From positions 323,361 to 387,360 of the forward strand of contig JAWKMU010000004.1 of assembly GCA_041392065.1 (NCBI GenBank): DNA of 64,000 nucleotides, in the 5' to 3' direction. The notes below the pieces were generated by a model. The model had not been told where the DNA came from. It did not search any database and was given only the letters and a program-made list of their open reading frames with translations. Shown piece after piece: positions 35,863-44,997 of this stretch. Source of the DNA: CAJQLB01 sp041392065. GTDB lineage: Bacteria > Bacteroidota > Bacteroidia > Flavobacteriales > Flavobacteriaceae. Every line of letters starts with the position of its first letter. The stretch's first letter is position 1. Both the position numbers and the translations under genes were made by a program.

Positions 35863-37470
35863 TTATTGTTTGATTATTTTTTTGGTGGTTTCGCCCTGGT
35901 CTGTTTTAATATTTACGAAATAAATGCCTGAGGTTAAATCTTCAATATTGTAGGATGTATGACTTTGATGAAAAGTTTTAACCTTTTTCCCTTGAACATC
36001 ATAAATAGTCACCTTGCTTATTGGTTGATTGGTTTCTATTGAAAACAGATTTGATGTTGGGTTTGGGTACATTGCAATACTGTTTTTAAATTCTATATCA
36101 TTAGTAGACAACGTAGGATCGTAGTATTTAAATAGTTCAATTCCTGTCGAGCCATTATCGGCTGAAAAAAAGAGATAATCATTCGCAACTACTAAATCTG
36201 TTGGATTGCTATCACCAGAAGTATTGATATCATCAACCAAGAGGGTTCCACCATTGGTGCCATCTGTTACCCAAAGTTCTATACCGTTGGTTCCATCATT
36301 AGCAGAAAAATAGAGTTTTCCATTATATTCTGAAAAGCCTTTTGGGTTACTGTCAGGATTGGCGCTATCTGTATTAATATTCTTTATCATATTTGTAGTT
36401 GAAGAAAATCCAGTAGATGACCATAACTCCATACCATTATTACCATCATCTGCAGAAAAATAAAGCGTACCATTAAACACATGAAGGTTTGATGGATTAC
36501 TACTATTCGCACCTGAAGCTATGTTTTTAACATTGAAAACCGCTTCTAAAGTTGTCATCTTAAACAATTCAGTACCTAAAGTAGGATGTGTTGCTGTAAA
36601 ACATAATAGATTATTAAGTACTGTTAGGTTTTCTGGATTGCTACCTGTTGCGCCCAAATATAAGTCCATAACCATTTGTGTGCCAGCAGTTGTACCATCA
36701 GTTACCCAAAGTTCTCTTCCGTTTACTCCATCATCAGCTGTAAAATAAAGTTTACCATTAAAAATCGTTAACGATTCAGGGTTAGAATCTGTAGGATTAA
36801 TATTTAAAAGCAAATTCGTTCCAGAAGCTGTGCCATCTGATGACCATAATTCTCTCCCATCAGCAGAAGAAGCACTAAAAAATAAATTTCCATTTAAAAC
36901 AGTAAAATGATCTGGATTACTGCTGTTAAATCCGCTATAAACATCTTTAAATACCTGTGTTCCAGATGTAGTACCATCAGTTACCCACAATTCCCTACCC
37001 TCAACTAGAGCATGAGCACTAAAAAAAAGTGAGTTATTAAATGCAATAAATTTCTGGGGCACACCATCAGTGCTACTGTTAGTATTTAATACAGGTGAAA
37101 TAATACTCCCATTATATTTATAGAGTTCATAGTCTGGATTACTTCCAGCAATGGCATTAGCAGTGAAATAGATTTCATTTGTTTGCTCCCAAACATAAAA
37201 ACCTTGTGGTCCACCATCTCTAAAGCCTGTTGCAAGATTTTGCACTAATATTCCTGAATCAGTTCCATCGCTTTTCCATAACTCAATACCTAAAGACGGT
37301 GTGTAAGCAGCAAAATATATTTCATCTTGATAGACTACTCTGTTGCTTAAGCCAGAAGCATATTGAGGAATTGAGCCACCTGAACCTGGGTTTAAATCAG
37401 CCACTAAACTAACTTGAGACTGTGTTAAAGTCAATGTCATTACTGACATAATAAGTAATATTTTTTTCAT
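35863..37470 (-). CDS. Secreted ELWxxDGT-repeat protein with T9SS type A sorting domain
   Basis: A 535-residue exported protein with a signal peptide (about 1-19). About eight repeats follow, spaced roughly 50 residues. Five have a clear ELW..DGT core (for example RELWVTDGTTSGTQ and IELWVTDGTNGGT) and the others are decayed (MELWSSTG, TELFKMT, IELFKYY). A beta-propeller is the likely fold. The last 75 residues are a type IX sorting domain (MYPNPTSNLFSIE, IYDVQGKKV, LTSGIYFVNI, KKIIKQ), so the protein is sent to the surface by the Por/Gld machinery partly encoded at 43.7-50.8 kb. A palindrome 56-71 bases upstream is shared with the adjacent two-component operon. Confidence 0.88.
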   Translation of the reverse strand: MKKILLIMSVMTLTLTQSQVSLVADLNPGSGGSIPQYASGLSNRVVYQDEIYFAAYTPSLGIELWKSDGTDSGILVQNLATGFRDGGPQGFYVWEQTNEIYFTANAIAGSNPDYELYKYNGSIISPVLNTNSSTDGVPQKFIAFNNSLFFSAHALVEGRELWVTDGTTSGTQVFKDVYSGFNSSNPDHFTVLNGNLFFSASSADGRELWSSDGTASGTNLLLNINPTDSNPESLTIFNGKLYFTADDGVNGRELWVTDGTTAGTQMVMDLYLGATGSNPENLTVLNNLLCFTATHPTLGTELFKMTTLEAVFNVKNIASGANSSNPSNLHVFNGTLYFSADDGNNGMELWSSTGFSSTTNMIKNINTDSANPDSNPKGFSEYNGKLYFSANDGTNGIELWVTDGTNGGTLLVDDINTSGDSNPTDLVVANDYLFFSADNGSTGIELFKYYDPTLSTNDIEFKNSIAMYPNPTSNLFSIETNQPISKVTIYDVQGKKVKTFHQSHTSYNIEDLTSGIYFVNIKTDQGETTKKIIKQ

Positions 37471-37525
37471 AATAAATAGGTTTTTAAGTTTAGGGTAAAG
37501 TTAAATTTGAGAGCAAAGTAATGTA

Positions 37526-37541
37526 CTACCCAAAAGGGTAG
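37526..37541. promoter_or_regulatory. Palindrome CTACCC-AAAA-GGGTAG upstream of the surface-protein operon
   Basis: A perfect 16-base inverted repeat, 56-71 bases before the ATG of the ELWxxDGT gene. A longer version occurs at 40272-40291 at almost the same distance from the sensor kinase gene. It looks like an operator for a dimeric regulator, the neighbouring LuxR-type response regulator being the obvious candidate (inference). Confidence 0.65.
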
Positions 37542-37574
37542 AATTGTGCTATTTATAAAGTTAATAAGTGAGTT

Positions 37575-38201
37575 TTATAGCAAATTTTCTCTATTTGCTT
37601 TTTGGACGGCTTCAATGTTTGAGTTAACCTGAAGCTTGATGTAAATATTCTTTAGGTGGAACTTAATAGTGTTTTTACTAATAAAAAGTTGCTCTGCAAT
37701 GCTGTCATAACTATTACCATCAGCCAATAAAGTCAAGACTTCCTTTTCACGTTTAGAAAGTTCTATCTTACTTGGTTGCTTCTGAAAAGAACTCACAACC
37801 ATTTTGGCAATTTTAATACTCATTGGTGCTCCACCACTAATCACTTCATTAAGTGCATCAACGATTTCGTTTGGCGATACATTTTTTGTTAAATAACCAG
37901 TTGCTCCAGCACATAAAGCATCGAAAACTACATTTGAATTTTCATTAACTGTAACCATTATAATATGACAGCTTGGAAGTGTTTTTTTAATGATTTTTGT
38001 GCCTTCTACTCCATTTATACCAGGTAAATCTATATCTACTAAGTAAATATTTGCATTGTCATTTTTGATTCGTTCTATTGCAGCTTCACAAGTGTCATAA
38101 GCATCAATAACATGAAAGTTATTAGTTTTATTTATAACTTCTGTAAATCCATCTCTTAACGGAATATTATCTTCAATAATAACAACTTTATAGTCTTTCA
38201 T
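37575..38201 (-). CDS. LuxR/NarL-family response regulator
   Basis: A 208-residue regulator. The receiver domain has acidic residues E10 and D11, the phospho-accepting Asp in LVDIDLPG (D56), a threonine in MVTVNEN and the lysine in YLTKNVSP. The C-terminal LuxR HTH (about 140-200) has LSKREKEVLTLLADGNSYDSIA and NTIKFHLKNIYIKL. It is 41 bases after the sensor kinase on the same strand and is surely its partner. DNA-binding NarL-type regulators act as dimers on inverted repeats, which fits the two palindromes flanking this locus. Confidence 0.92.
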   Translation of the reverse strand: MKDYKVVIIEDNIPLRDGFTEVINKTNNFHVIDAYDTCEAAIERIKNDNANIYLVDIDLPGINGVEGTKIIKKTLPSCHIIMVTVNENSNVVFDALCAGATGYLTKNVSPNEIVDALNEVISGGAPMSIKIAKMVVSSFQKQPSKIELSKREKEVLTLLADGNSYDSIAEQLFISKNTIKFHLKNIYIKLQVNSNIEAVQKANRENLL

Positions 38202-38242
38202 TATTTACAAACCTAATCATTGTTTACTTAACCAAACCTACC

Positions 38243-40222
38243 TTATTGGGTTGTATTTCCAATAAATTGCACAACAGTTCCAGAAGTTTCAAGAGCTTTA
38301 ATTTCCAATTCTCCATTTATTAGGAATGCTCTTTCTTTCATGTTTTGAATACCATTTGATGATTCTATTTGTTCGTCAGAGACTCCAATACCATTATCCA
38401 AACATTGAATGTCAAGTTGGTTATCTTGATATTTAAAAATTAAAATTACCTCGCTACATTTAGAATGTTTTAGAGTATTTGTCATCGCTTCTTTAAAAAT
38501 ATAAATAAGTTGTTTACTCCAATAGTATGGTAGCTTTATATTAGCGTCCAAGTTCTTCTGTAAAACAAACTTAATTGAAGTGTTTTTAAACAAATCTTCT
38601 CCAAAATCTGATAAATATGTAACTACTTCTTCTAAATAATCACTATTAGACTTTAAGGAAAAAACAAAATCCTTTGTACCAACAAATAAAGTATTGGCAT
38701 CTTCTTTAATCTGTTTGATTTTAGTTTTTATATTTTCGTCTTTATCAGACAATTTATCTGCAACCAAGTTTGACAATAATGATATTCTTGCAAGCTTATT
38801 CCCTAAGTCATCATGAAAATCCTGCGCAATATTATCTCTTACATTAGATAGTTCTTTTTCTAAAACCAGTTGTTTATCAAAGGCTATTTTTAAAGCTTCA
38901 TTTTTTTGACGGATTCTTTTTAATTGAATGATACTTCCAAAAAATAATATAAGCACAATTACCAAAGCTGCAATTATCAGCCATACATTCTGCCGCTTTA
39001 TTTGAGCTTGTTTGTTTTCTATTTCTAAACTAGCGATTTTTTGTTGTTGATTTAAACTTAATATTTCAGCATCTTTAAGTTCGGTTTTATACTTTGTTTC
39101 AAGTTCGTTTATAGCCTTATTTTTTTCTTTATCATTCAATTCTTTTTCAAATTCACTTTTTTCTTCCAATGCCTTTAATGCTTGATTTGGCAAATTAAAG
39201 TGTTTATAAGCTTGATATGAAAATTGCGAAATATTCGCCCCATAGTAAGGTGTAGATTTTATTTGGAGGTTATTTAAAGAATCTACATATGCCAGTGTTA
39301 AGGCTTTTTGGTTTTTGGTTTTGTAAATGTTTCCCAAATTTTCATAAGCATTGATGATTACCGTTTCGTTGGTTAATGCTCTTTTTTTCAACACTTGCTT
39401 AGCATAAAACTCTGAATTTTTATAATCTTTTTTGACAATGTAATAATTACTTAAAACAGCATAACTACTTATTACACGGGAATTAAAATTATTATCCTTG
39501 GCTAGTTTTAATGCCTTTTGGCTATATTCAAAAACTAAATCCAAGTAATTTATATCATTATGCCTATTATATAAATCTAAATACTGTTGAGAAGCAAAAC
39601 TATAAATCACATTCTCCATTAAAGGATCTTGAATATTATTATTTTCAGCAACTTCAATAGCCTTTTTTATATAATCTAATTGTTTATTATACTGTTTTTG
39701 AATTGCATATATATATGAGATGGCATAATTTGCTTGCGCAACATTTTTTAGATCGTTTATTTTTTCTGAAATTTTAACCGCCTGTAAAAGGTGTTCAATA
39801 GCAAGAACATTACGATCCATATTTTGATAAAGTGTTCCTAACTTATTGTGAAAATCGGCTTGGATTTTAAAATTATTGCTATTATCGACTAGCTTAAGAC
39901 CTTCTTTAAAATTCTTTTCAGCCTCTTTAAAGTTTTTCAAAGTCAAGTTTCCAACCCCAAGATATTTTATGGCTTCAATTTCTAAACTTTTGTTTTTTTG
40001 TGCTTCTGACAAATCCAGTGCTTTAGCACTGTAAAAAGCCAAAGAATCTCCTTTACCAGTTGTTTGATAATAATATTTTGCTAAATCTAAATAGGCTTTT
40101 ACTAATGATGTATCCTTAGAAATTTCTGTTTTTTTTCTTAATTCAGCTTCTTCATTCTGGGAAAAACCAAAATTTGTGATTAGAAAAAAAAGAGGCAAAA
40201 GCCATTTAAGATATAAATTCAT
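38243..40222 (-). CDS. TPR-containing sensor histidine kinase
   Basis: A 659-residue membrane kinase. The signal peptide (1-21) is followed by a periplasmic TPR-like helical region (about 25-400) with several degenerate repeats, a coiled-coil, and one membrane helix (413-433). The cytoplasmic HisKA_3 domain has the phospho-accepting histidine in DFHDDLGNKL (H470). The HATPase domain has the N box EAMTNTLKHS, DNGIGVSDEQ and NGIQNMKERA. It is first in a two-gene operon with the LuxR-type regulator and carries the palindrome 50-69 bases upstream of its ATG. The signal is unknown; TPR sensors of this phylum often respond to envelope or surface conditions. Confidence 0.92.
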   Translation of the reverse strand: MNLYLKWLLPLFFLITNFGFSQNEEAELRKKTEISKDTSLVKAYLDLAKYYYQTTGKGDSLAFYSAKALDLSEAQKNKSLEIEAIKYLGVGNLTLKNFKEAEKNFKEGLKLVDNSNNFKIQADFHNKLGTLYQNMDRNVLAIEHLLQAVKISEKINDLKNVAQANYAISYIYAIQKQYNKQLDYIKKAIEVAENNNIQDPLMENVIYSFASQQYLDLYNRHNDINYLDLVFEYSQKALKLAKDNNFNSRVISSYAVLSNYYIVKKDYKNSEFYAKQVLKKRALTNETVIINAYENLGNIYKTKNQKALTLAYVDSLNNLQIKSTPYYGANISQFSYQAYKHFNLPNQALKALEEKSEFEKELNDKEKNKAINELETKYKTELKDAEILSLNQQQKIASLEIENKQAQIKRQNVWLIIAALVIVLILFFGSIIQLKRIRQKNEALKIAFDKQLVLEKELSNVRDNIAQDFHDDLGNKLARISLLSNLVADKLSDKDENIKTKIKQIKEDANTLFVGTKDFVFSLKSNSDYLEEVVTYLSDFGEDLFKNTSIKFVLQKNLDANIKLPYYWSKQLIYIFKEAMTNTLKHSKCSEVILIFKYQDNQLDIQCLDNGIGVSDEQIESSNGIQNMKERAFLINGELEIKALETSGTVVQFIGNTTQ

Positions 40223-40271
40223 TTATTCTCAATTGTAAAACTTAAATGTACAAAAACAAACAAGAGAAATT

Positions 40272-40291
40272 ACCTACCCAAAAGGGTAGGT
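40272..40291. promoter_or_regulatory. Palindrome ACCTACCC-AAAA-GGGTAGGT upstream of the sensor kinase
   Basis: A 20-base perfect inverted repeat whose inner 16 bases are identical to the palindrome at 37526-37541. It lies 50-69 bases before the kinase ATG. It suggests autoregulation of the two-component operon together with control of the surface-protein operon. Confidence 0.65.
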
Positions 40292-40318
40292 TTAAGAATT
40301 ATAAGATTCGCTGAAAAC

Positions 40319-40364
40319 AAAAAAATCCTATTTCGATACCGATACCTATTGAGAAAAATAGGAT
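40319..40364 (-). terminator. Terminator after the pyruvate dehydrogenase E2 gene
   Basis: ATCCTATTT at 40325-40333 pairs with AAATAGGAT at 40356-40364, followed on minus by a T run. It lies about 30 bases past the pdhC stop and separates it from the sensor kinase promoter. Confidence 0.7.
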
Positions 40365-40394
40365 AGATTTTATTATCTATGATGAGATTCCTGC

Positions 40395-42020
40395 CTACGT
40401 AGGAATTAACATTGTCACTGGATTTTCAATGTATCCTTTTAGAGTTTGCAAAAATTGTGCTCCAGTTGCTCCATCAACCGTTCTGTGGTCACAAGCCAAG
40501 CAAAGCTTCATCGTGTTTCCAGGAACCACTTGTCCGTTTTTAACAACTGGCTTTTGCACAATAGCTCCAACAGACAATATCGCTGAGTTTGGCTGATTAA
40601 TAATTGAAGTAAAGCTTTCAATACCAAACATACCTAAGTTAGACACAGTAAACGTACTGCCTTCCATTTCGTCAAGAGTTAGTTTTTTATTTCTAGCTCT
40701 ACCAGCAAAATCCTTAACCGCTGCATTTAGTTGTGTTAGTGACTGCTCATTGGCAAATTTAACCACAGGAACTACCAAACCATCTGGAACAGCAACTGCA
40801 ACTCCAATATGTACGTGGTTATTTATGCGCATTTTATCATCAAACCATTGTGAATTAACTTGTGGATGTTGCTTTAAAGCTAAAGCACAAGCCTTTACTA
40901 CCATATCATTAAAAGATATTTTAGTATCAGGCAAGGTATTATATTGCTCACGGAACGCAATAGCATTATCCATATCAAACTCTACATTTAAGTAATAATG
41001 AGGAGCTGTGAATTTTGATTTCGCTAAGTTTTTAGCAATTGCTTTACGCATGTTTGAATTAGGAATCTCATCAAAATCTTCTTGTCCAGAAGGAACAAAT
41101 TTACCAACTGAAGCAGTAGTTGAGGATGGTGTAAAGTTTTCAATATCTCTTTTTACAATACGTCCATTCTCTCCTGAACCTTTAACTTGAGATATACTAA
41201 TACCCTTTTCTTCTGCTAATTTTTTAGCTAATGGAGAAATAAATAATCTACCATTTGTAGAGGTTTGAACAGGATTTGAAACTGCAACTGCTTTTGTTTC
41301 AGCTTTAGTCTCAACTTTTGGTGTTTCTTCCTTTTTTGGTGCTTCAACTTCTTTTGCTTGAGCACTGCCAACAACTTTAAAGTTTTTAGCAATATTTGAA
41401 ACATCAGTCCCAGCAGGTCCTATGATAGCTAACAAAGCATCTACTTTAGCAGACTCTCCTTCTTGTAAACCAACATGTAATATTGTCCCAGACTGAAACG
41501 ACTCAAACTCCATAGTAGCTTTGTCAGTTTCAATTTCTGCGAGAATATCACCTTCTTCTACTTTATCACCAACTTTTTTAAGCCAAGTAGCAACAGTACC
41601 TTCTTCCATAGTGTCACTCAATCGAGGCATGGTAACAACAGTTACACCTTCAGGAATTTCTATAGAAGACTCATCTTCACTTTTTGAAGATTTTTCAACA
41701 GCGCTCAGCGTGACATCATTATTATCGTTGGAATTTGAAATTTGATTATTAGAATTTTCCAGAATACTGGTAATATCCTCTCCTTCTTTACCAATAATAG
41801 CTAATAACTTGTCTACTTTTGTAGTTTCACCTTCTTTTACGCCTATATGAAGTAAAGTTCCTTCATGAAACGACTCAAACTCCATTGTTGCCTTATCTGT
41901 TTCTATCTCTGCAAGGATATCTCCTTCTTTTACTTTATCGCCAACTTTTTTAAGCCAAGAAGCAACAGTTCCTTCTTCCATGGTGTCGCTCAATCGAGGC
42001 ATATTTATAATCTCTGCCAT
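40395..42020 (-). CDS. pdhC: Pyruvate dehydrogenase E2, dihydrolipoamide acetyltransferase
   Basis: A 541-residue core subunit of the pyruvate dehydrogenase complex, transferring acetyl groups to CoA. There are two lipoyl domains with lipoylated lysines K43 and K167, both in the motif EIETDKATMEFES. A peripheral-subunit binding domain follows (about 255-292, FISPLAKKLAEEKGI). The catalytic domain ends with DHRTVDGATGAQFL (His and Asp of the acetyltransferase site). The linker between the lipoyl domains includes residues encoded by a dispersed repeat (about 102-109). It is three bases after the E1-alpha gene; E1-beta and E3 are not in the window. Confidence 0.95.
   Translation of the reverse strand: MAEIINMPRLSDTMEEGTVASWLKKVGDKVKEGDILAEIETDKATMEFESFHEGTLLHIGVKEGETTKVDKLLAIIGKEGEDITSILENSNNQISNSNDNNDVTLSAVEKSSKSEDESSIEIPEGVTVVTMPRLSDTMEEGTVATWLKKVGDKVEEGDILAEIETDKATMEFESFQSGTILHVGLQEGESAKVDALLAIIGPAGTDVSNIAKNFKVVGSAQAKEVEAPKKEETPKVETKAETKAVAVSNPVQTSTNGRLFISPLAKKLAEEKGISISQVKGSGENGRIVKRDIENFTPSSTTASVGKFVPSGQEDFDEIPNSNMRKAIAKNLAKSKFTAPHYYLNVEFDMDNAIAFREQYNTLPDTKISFNDMVVKACALALKQHPQVNSQWFDDKMRINNHVHIGVAVAVPDGLVVPVVKFANEQSLTQLNAAVKDFAGRARNKKLTLDEMEGSTFTVSNLGMFGIESFTSIINQPNSAILSVGAIVQKPVVKNGQVVPGNTMKLCLACDHRTVDGATGAQFLQTLKGYIENPVTMLIPT
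41693..41715. repeat. Copy 2 of the short dispersed repeat, inside the pdhC coding region
   Basis: A 23-base stretch that matches the intergenic element at 5858-5880 at 18 of 23 positions. Read on minus it encodes DVTLSAVEK in the linker between the two lipoyl domains, in frame and without stop codons. Confidence 0.55.
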
Positions 42021-42023
42021 AGC

Positions 42024-43022
42024 TTATAATTTATGTGGTAAAAATGGATAATCTTGTTGTTCGTAAACAGCGTCATACATCACGTTTTTTTCTGGCCAAG
42101 GTGATTCTTCAGCAAATTTTTCACATTCTGCAACTAAGTCTTTAACTTTCTTATCAATAACTTCTAATTCTTTTTCTGTTGCATATTTGTTTTCTATAAT
42201 AACATCCTTAACCTGTGTAATAGGGTCAATTTTTTGATATTCTGCTACTTCTTCTTTAGTTCTGTAATGCTGAGCATCAGACATTGAATGACCTCTATAA
42301 CGATACGTTTTCATTTCTAAGAAAGTTGGTCCATCACCACGTCTTGCTCTTTCAATAGCTTCATGCATAGCTTCAGCTACTTTTACAGGATTCATTCCAT
42401 CAACTGGTCCACAAGGCATTTCATAACCTAAACCTAATTTCCAGATATCTGTGTGGTTTGCTGTACGCTCTACTGAAGTTCCCATAGCATAACCATTATT
42501 CTCACAGATAAATACTACTGGAAGTTTCCAAAGCATAGCCATATTAAAGGTTTCGTGTAAAGAACCCTGACGAACAGCACCATCTCCCATGTAACATAAG
42601 GTTACAGCACCAGTTCCATGATACTTGTCTCCAAAAGCCATTCCTGCGCCTAAAGGAATTTGTCCACCAACTATTCCGTGACCTCCATAAAATCCTTTTT
42701 CTTTTGAGAAAATGTGCATAGAGCCACCAAGACCTTGTGAAGTTCCTGTTGCTTTTCCGTACAATTCAGCCATAACTCTTCTTGGGTCAACTCCCATTCC
42801 TATTGGCTGTACGTGATTACGATAAGCAGTAATCATTTTATCTTTGGATAAATCCATAGCATGTAAAGCTCCTGCTAATACTGCTTCTTGACCATTATAT
42901 AAATGAAGAAATCCTCTTACTTTTTGCTGAATATATACTGCAGCAAGTTTGTCTTCAAACTTCCTCCAAAACAGCATATCTTCGTACCACTTTAGGTAAA
43001 CTTCTTTTGTGATTTTTCGCAT
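42024..43022 (-). CDS. pdhA: Pyruvate dehydrogenase E1 component, alpha subunit
   Basis: A 332-residue thiamine-diphosphate enzyme subunit that decarboxylates pyruvate. The TPP motif begins GDGAVRQGSLHETFNMA and ends ENN (VVFICENNGYAMGT). The phosphorylation-loop region YRYRGHSMSDAQHYR is present. Its operon partner is the E2 gene, three bases downstream. The beta subunit must be encoded elsewhere. An exact TAnnTTTG box (TACTTTTG on minus at 43056-43063) lies 34 bases upstream of the ATG and probably serves this operon. Confidence 0.95.
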   Translation of the reverse strand: MRKITKEVYLKWYEDMLFWRKFEDKLAAVYIQQKVRGFLHLYNGQEAVLAGALHAMDLSKDKMITAYRNHVQPIGMGVDPRRVMAELYGKATGTSQGLGGSMHIFSKEKGFYGGHGIVGGQIPLGAGMAFGDKYHGTGAVTLCYMGDGAVRQGSLHETFNMAMLWKLPVVFICENNGYAMGTSVERTANHTDIWKLGLGYEMPCGPVDGMNPVKVAEAMHEAIERARRGDGPTFLEMKTYRYRGHSMSDAQHYRTKEEVAEYQKIDPITQVKDVIIENKYATEKELEVIDKKVKDLVAECEKFAEESPWPEKNVMYDAVYEQQDYPFLPHKL

Positions 43023-43055
43023 GGACTACATTTACGTTTTTAGTTAGTAGAACCA

Positions 43056-43063
43056 CAAAAGTA
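43056..43063 (-). promoter_or_regulatory. Predicted -7 box of the pdhA-pdhC operon
   Basis: TACTTTTG on minus matches TAnnTTTG exactly, 34 bases before the pdhA ATG. No clear -33 TTG was found at the usual distance. Confidence 0.4.
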
Positions 43064-43137
43064 ACACTTTAGTCAGTAATAAAAAAAACTGGAATTTGTA
43101 AAATTAACAGTTAAGCAAAAAGTTTATTCCGAAATCG

Positions 43138-43620
43138 TTAGAGTACAGATTTATCGAACATAAGAGGCAGTAAATTAGCAAGTGAGTTAGACTTGACCAC
43201 TTTTCCTGTTTCTCCCATAAAATAAATTTCAATTGGGCTTTCTTGTTTTATTTCGTATTCCGCAATGGCTTGTCTGCAAGCTCCACAAGGCGGAATGGGT
43301 TTTGAAGTAACATTTTTAGTAGAACCAGCAATAATTGCCATTTTTAAAATTTTAACATCTGGATATTTTGCTCCAGCAAAATAAATGGCAGTTCGTTCGG
43401 CACATAAACCTGAAGGATAAGATGCATTTTCTTGATTATTACCAGTTATAACTTCATTATTATCTAATAGAATAGCTGCACCAACATGAAATTTTGAATA
43501 AGGAGCATAGGCATTGTCACGAGCCACTGAGGCATTTTGCATGAGTTGCTGAACATCATTCGGCAAATCTTTTATATTATCGTAAATAAAAAAGGTAGAT
43601 TCTACTTTTACTTGCTTCAT
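43138..43620 (-). CDS. cdd: Cytidine deaminase
   Basis: A 160-residue zinc deaminase that converts cytidine or deoxycytidine to the uridine form for pyrimidine salvage. Substrate and zinc motifs: FHVGAAILLD, NQENASYPSGLCAERTA (zinc Cys and catalytic Glu) and PPCGACRQ (two zinc Cys). The start is ATG 43620, since the family-like part begins after MKQVKVES; a longer frame to 43659 is unrelated and crosses the porV terminator. It stands alone on minus between porV and pdhA. Confidence 0.93.
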   Translation of the reverse strand: MKQVKVESTFFIYDNIKDLPNDVQQLMQNASVARDNAYAPYSKFHVGAAILLDNNEVITGNNQENASYPSGLCAERTAIYFAGAKYPDVKILKMAIIAGSTKNVTSKPIPPCGACRQAIAEYEIKQESPIEIYFMGETGKVVKSNSLANLLPLMFDKSVL

Positions 43621-43636
43621 TGAAACTATTTTAGAC

Positions 43637-43668
43637 AAAAAAACTATTGCAAAATACAATAGTTTTTT
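43637..43668. terminator. Terminator after porV
   Basis: AAAAAACTATTG pairs with CAATAGTTTTTT around a 7-base loop, with A and T runs on both sides. It lies about 25 bases past the porV stop on minus. Confidence 0.8.
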
Positions 43669-43692
43669 AATTCAATTATTATTTATAGGATT

Positions 43693-44934
43693 CTAATACT
43701 CACTATACTCTCCATCTCCAAAATTGAACGTGAGCGAAAAACGCAAGGTGTTTTCTAATGGACTTTGAACCTTTGATGCAGAAAATAAGTAAGATAAATC
43801 AATATTAATAGTTGTATACTTAAATCCAGCTCCAAGTGCAAAGAATTTTCTTGCTCCTTTTTCTTCACTTTCGTTAAAATAACCAGCTCTTAGAGCAAAA
43901 GAATCTTCATACTGATATTCGGCTCCTAAAGCCCAAGTGAACTCTTTTAGCTCTTCGCTAAATCCTCCTGGAGCATCTCCAAAAGATTGAAAAACTCCAG
44001 ATATAAAACTCACATCCTGTGATTTTCCTGAAATGATTACATTTTCAGTTGTATTAATTTCCACATCTTCATCCTCTTCATAACTACCACTTCCATTAGT
44101 ATCCTCAAATTCTATTTCTCTTCCTAAGATTGGAGGTGTTGGCACAAGCAATTTTGCAACTTCTGCAGTTACGTTAAGCCTATTATAATCATCAAAAATA
44201 AAGTCGAAACCTCCACCAAGTCTTAAATTGGTTGGTAAGAAGTTTTCACGTCCAGCATCGTCATACTTAATTTTTGGCCCAACATTTTGAAGTGCAAAAC
44301 CTGCTCTCCAACGACCATTAAAACTGTTATAAGCATCTTCTTCGCTTTGATAATAACCTGCGATATCTACACCAAATGTACTAGCAGCACTTGCATTATC
44401 ATCTACAGCTTGTATTCTTAAATCTGAGCGTAAATAACGCATTGCCACAGCCAATGAAAATTGGTCTGCTAAACGTAGTGCATAAGATGCATCAATAGTA
44501 AGCTCATTCGGTTTTTCAATAAGTGCTTCAGAAAACTCGTCTTGTACAATTTCTATTTCACCAAGACTAAAGTATTTAAAACTTATACCAAATGCACTAC
44601 CTTCGCTAAGCCTATTGAAATAGGTTACATTTCCAAGAAAAATATCGTTTACTAATTTACTTAAGTAAGGTGTATAACTTATTCCCAATCCTGATTTAGC
44701 TTCCGAGAATCCATATTTTGCAGGATTCCATTGCTGGGAATAAGCATCAGCTGAAGTAGCAACTCCTAAATCTCCCATTCCTGCTGCTCTAGCATCTGAT
44801 GCGATTAATAAAAATGGAACTCCAGTTGTTATTACTCTACTATCATTTGAATAAGGAATAACTTCGGTTAAGGTCTGAGCTTTAACTTGGGCAAAAACTC
44901 CTAAAGTCATTAAAGCTATAATGTAGTTTCTCAT
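43693..44934 (-). CDS. porV: Type IX secretion outer-membrane protein PorV (LptO)
   Basis: A 413-residue outer-membrane beta-barrel of the FadL-like PorV family. The signal peptide is about 1-19. GVPFLLIASDARAAGMGDLGVATSADAYSQQWNPAKYG (core runs DARAAGMGDLG and WNPAKYG) is the family hallmark, and the barrel ends in a FSLTFNFGDGEYSEY strand. PorV shuttles type IX cargo from the translocon to the PorU sortase. It follows porU on the same strand with a 63-base gap, the order found in gliding flavobacteria, so the two are probably co-transcribed. Confidence 0.94.
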   Translation of the reverse strand: MRNYIIALMTLGVFAQVKAQTLTEVIPYSNDSRVITTGVPFLLIASDARAAGMGDLGVATSADAYSQQWNPAKYGFSEAKSGLGISYTPYLSKLVNDIFLGNVTYFNRLSEGSAFGISFKYFSLGEIEIVQDEFSEALIEKPNELTIDASYALRLADQFSLAVAMRYLRSDLRIQAVDDNASAASTFGVDIAGYYQSEEDAYNSFNGRWRAGFALQNVGPKIKYDDAGRENFLPTNLRLGGGFDFIFDDYNRLNVTAEVAKLLVPTPPILGREIEFEDTNGSGSYEEDEDVEINTTENVIISGKSQDVSFISGVFQSFGDAPGGFSEELKEFTWALGAEYQYEDSFALRAGYFNESEEKGARKFFALGAGFKYTTINIDLSYLFSASKVQSPLENTLRFSLTFNFGDGEYSEY

Positions 44935-44997
44935 GTTGATTATTTAAAATTAATACTGCTATCACTAGCATTAATCGTTAACAAATATAATTTATTA

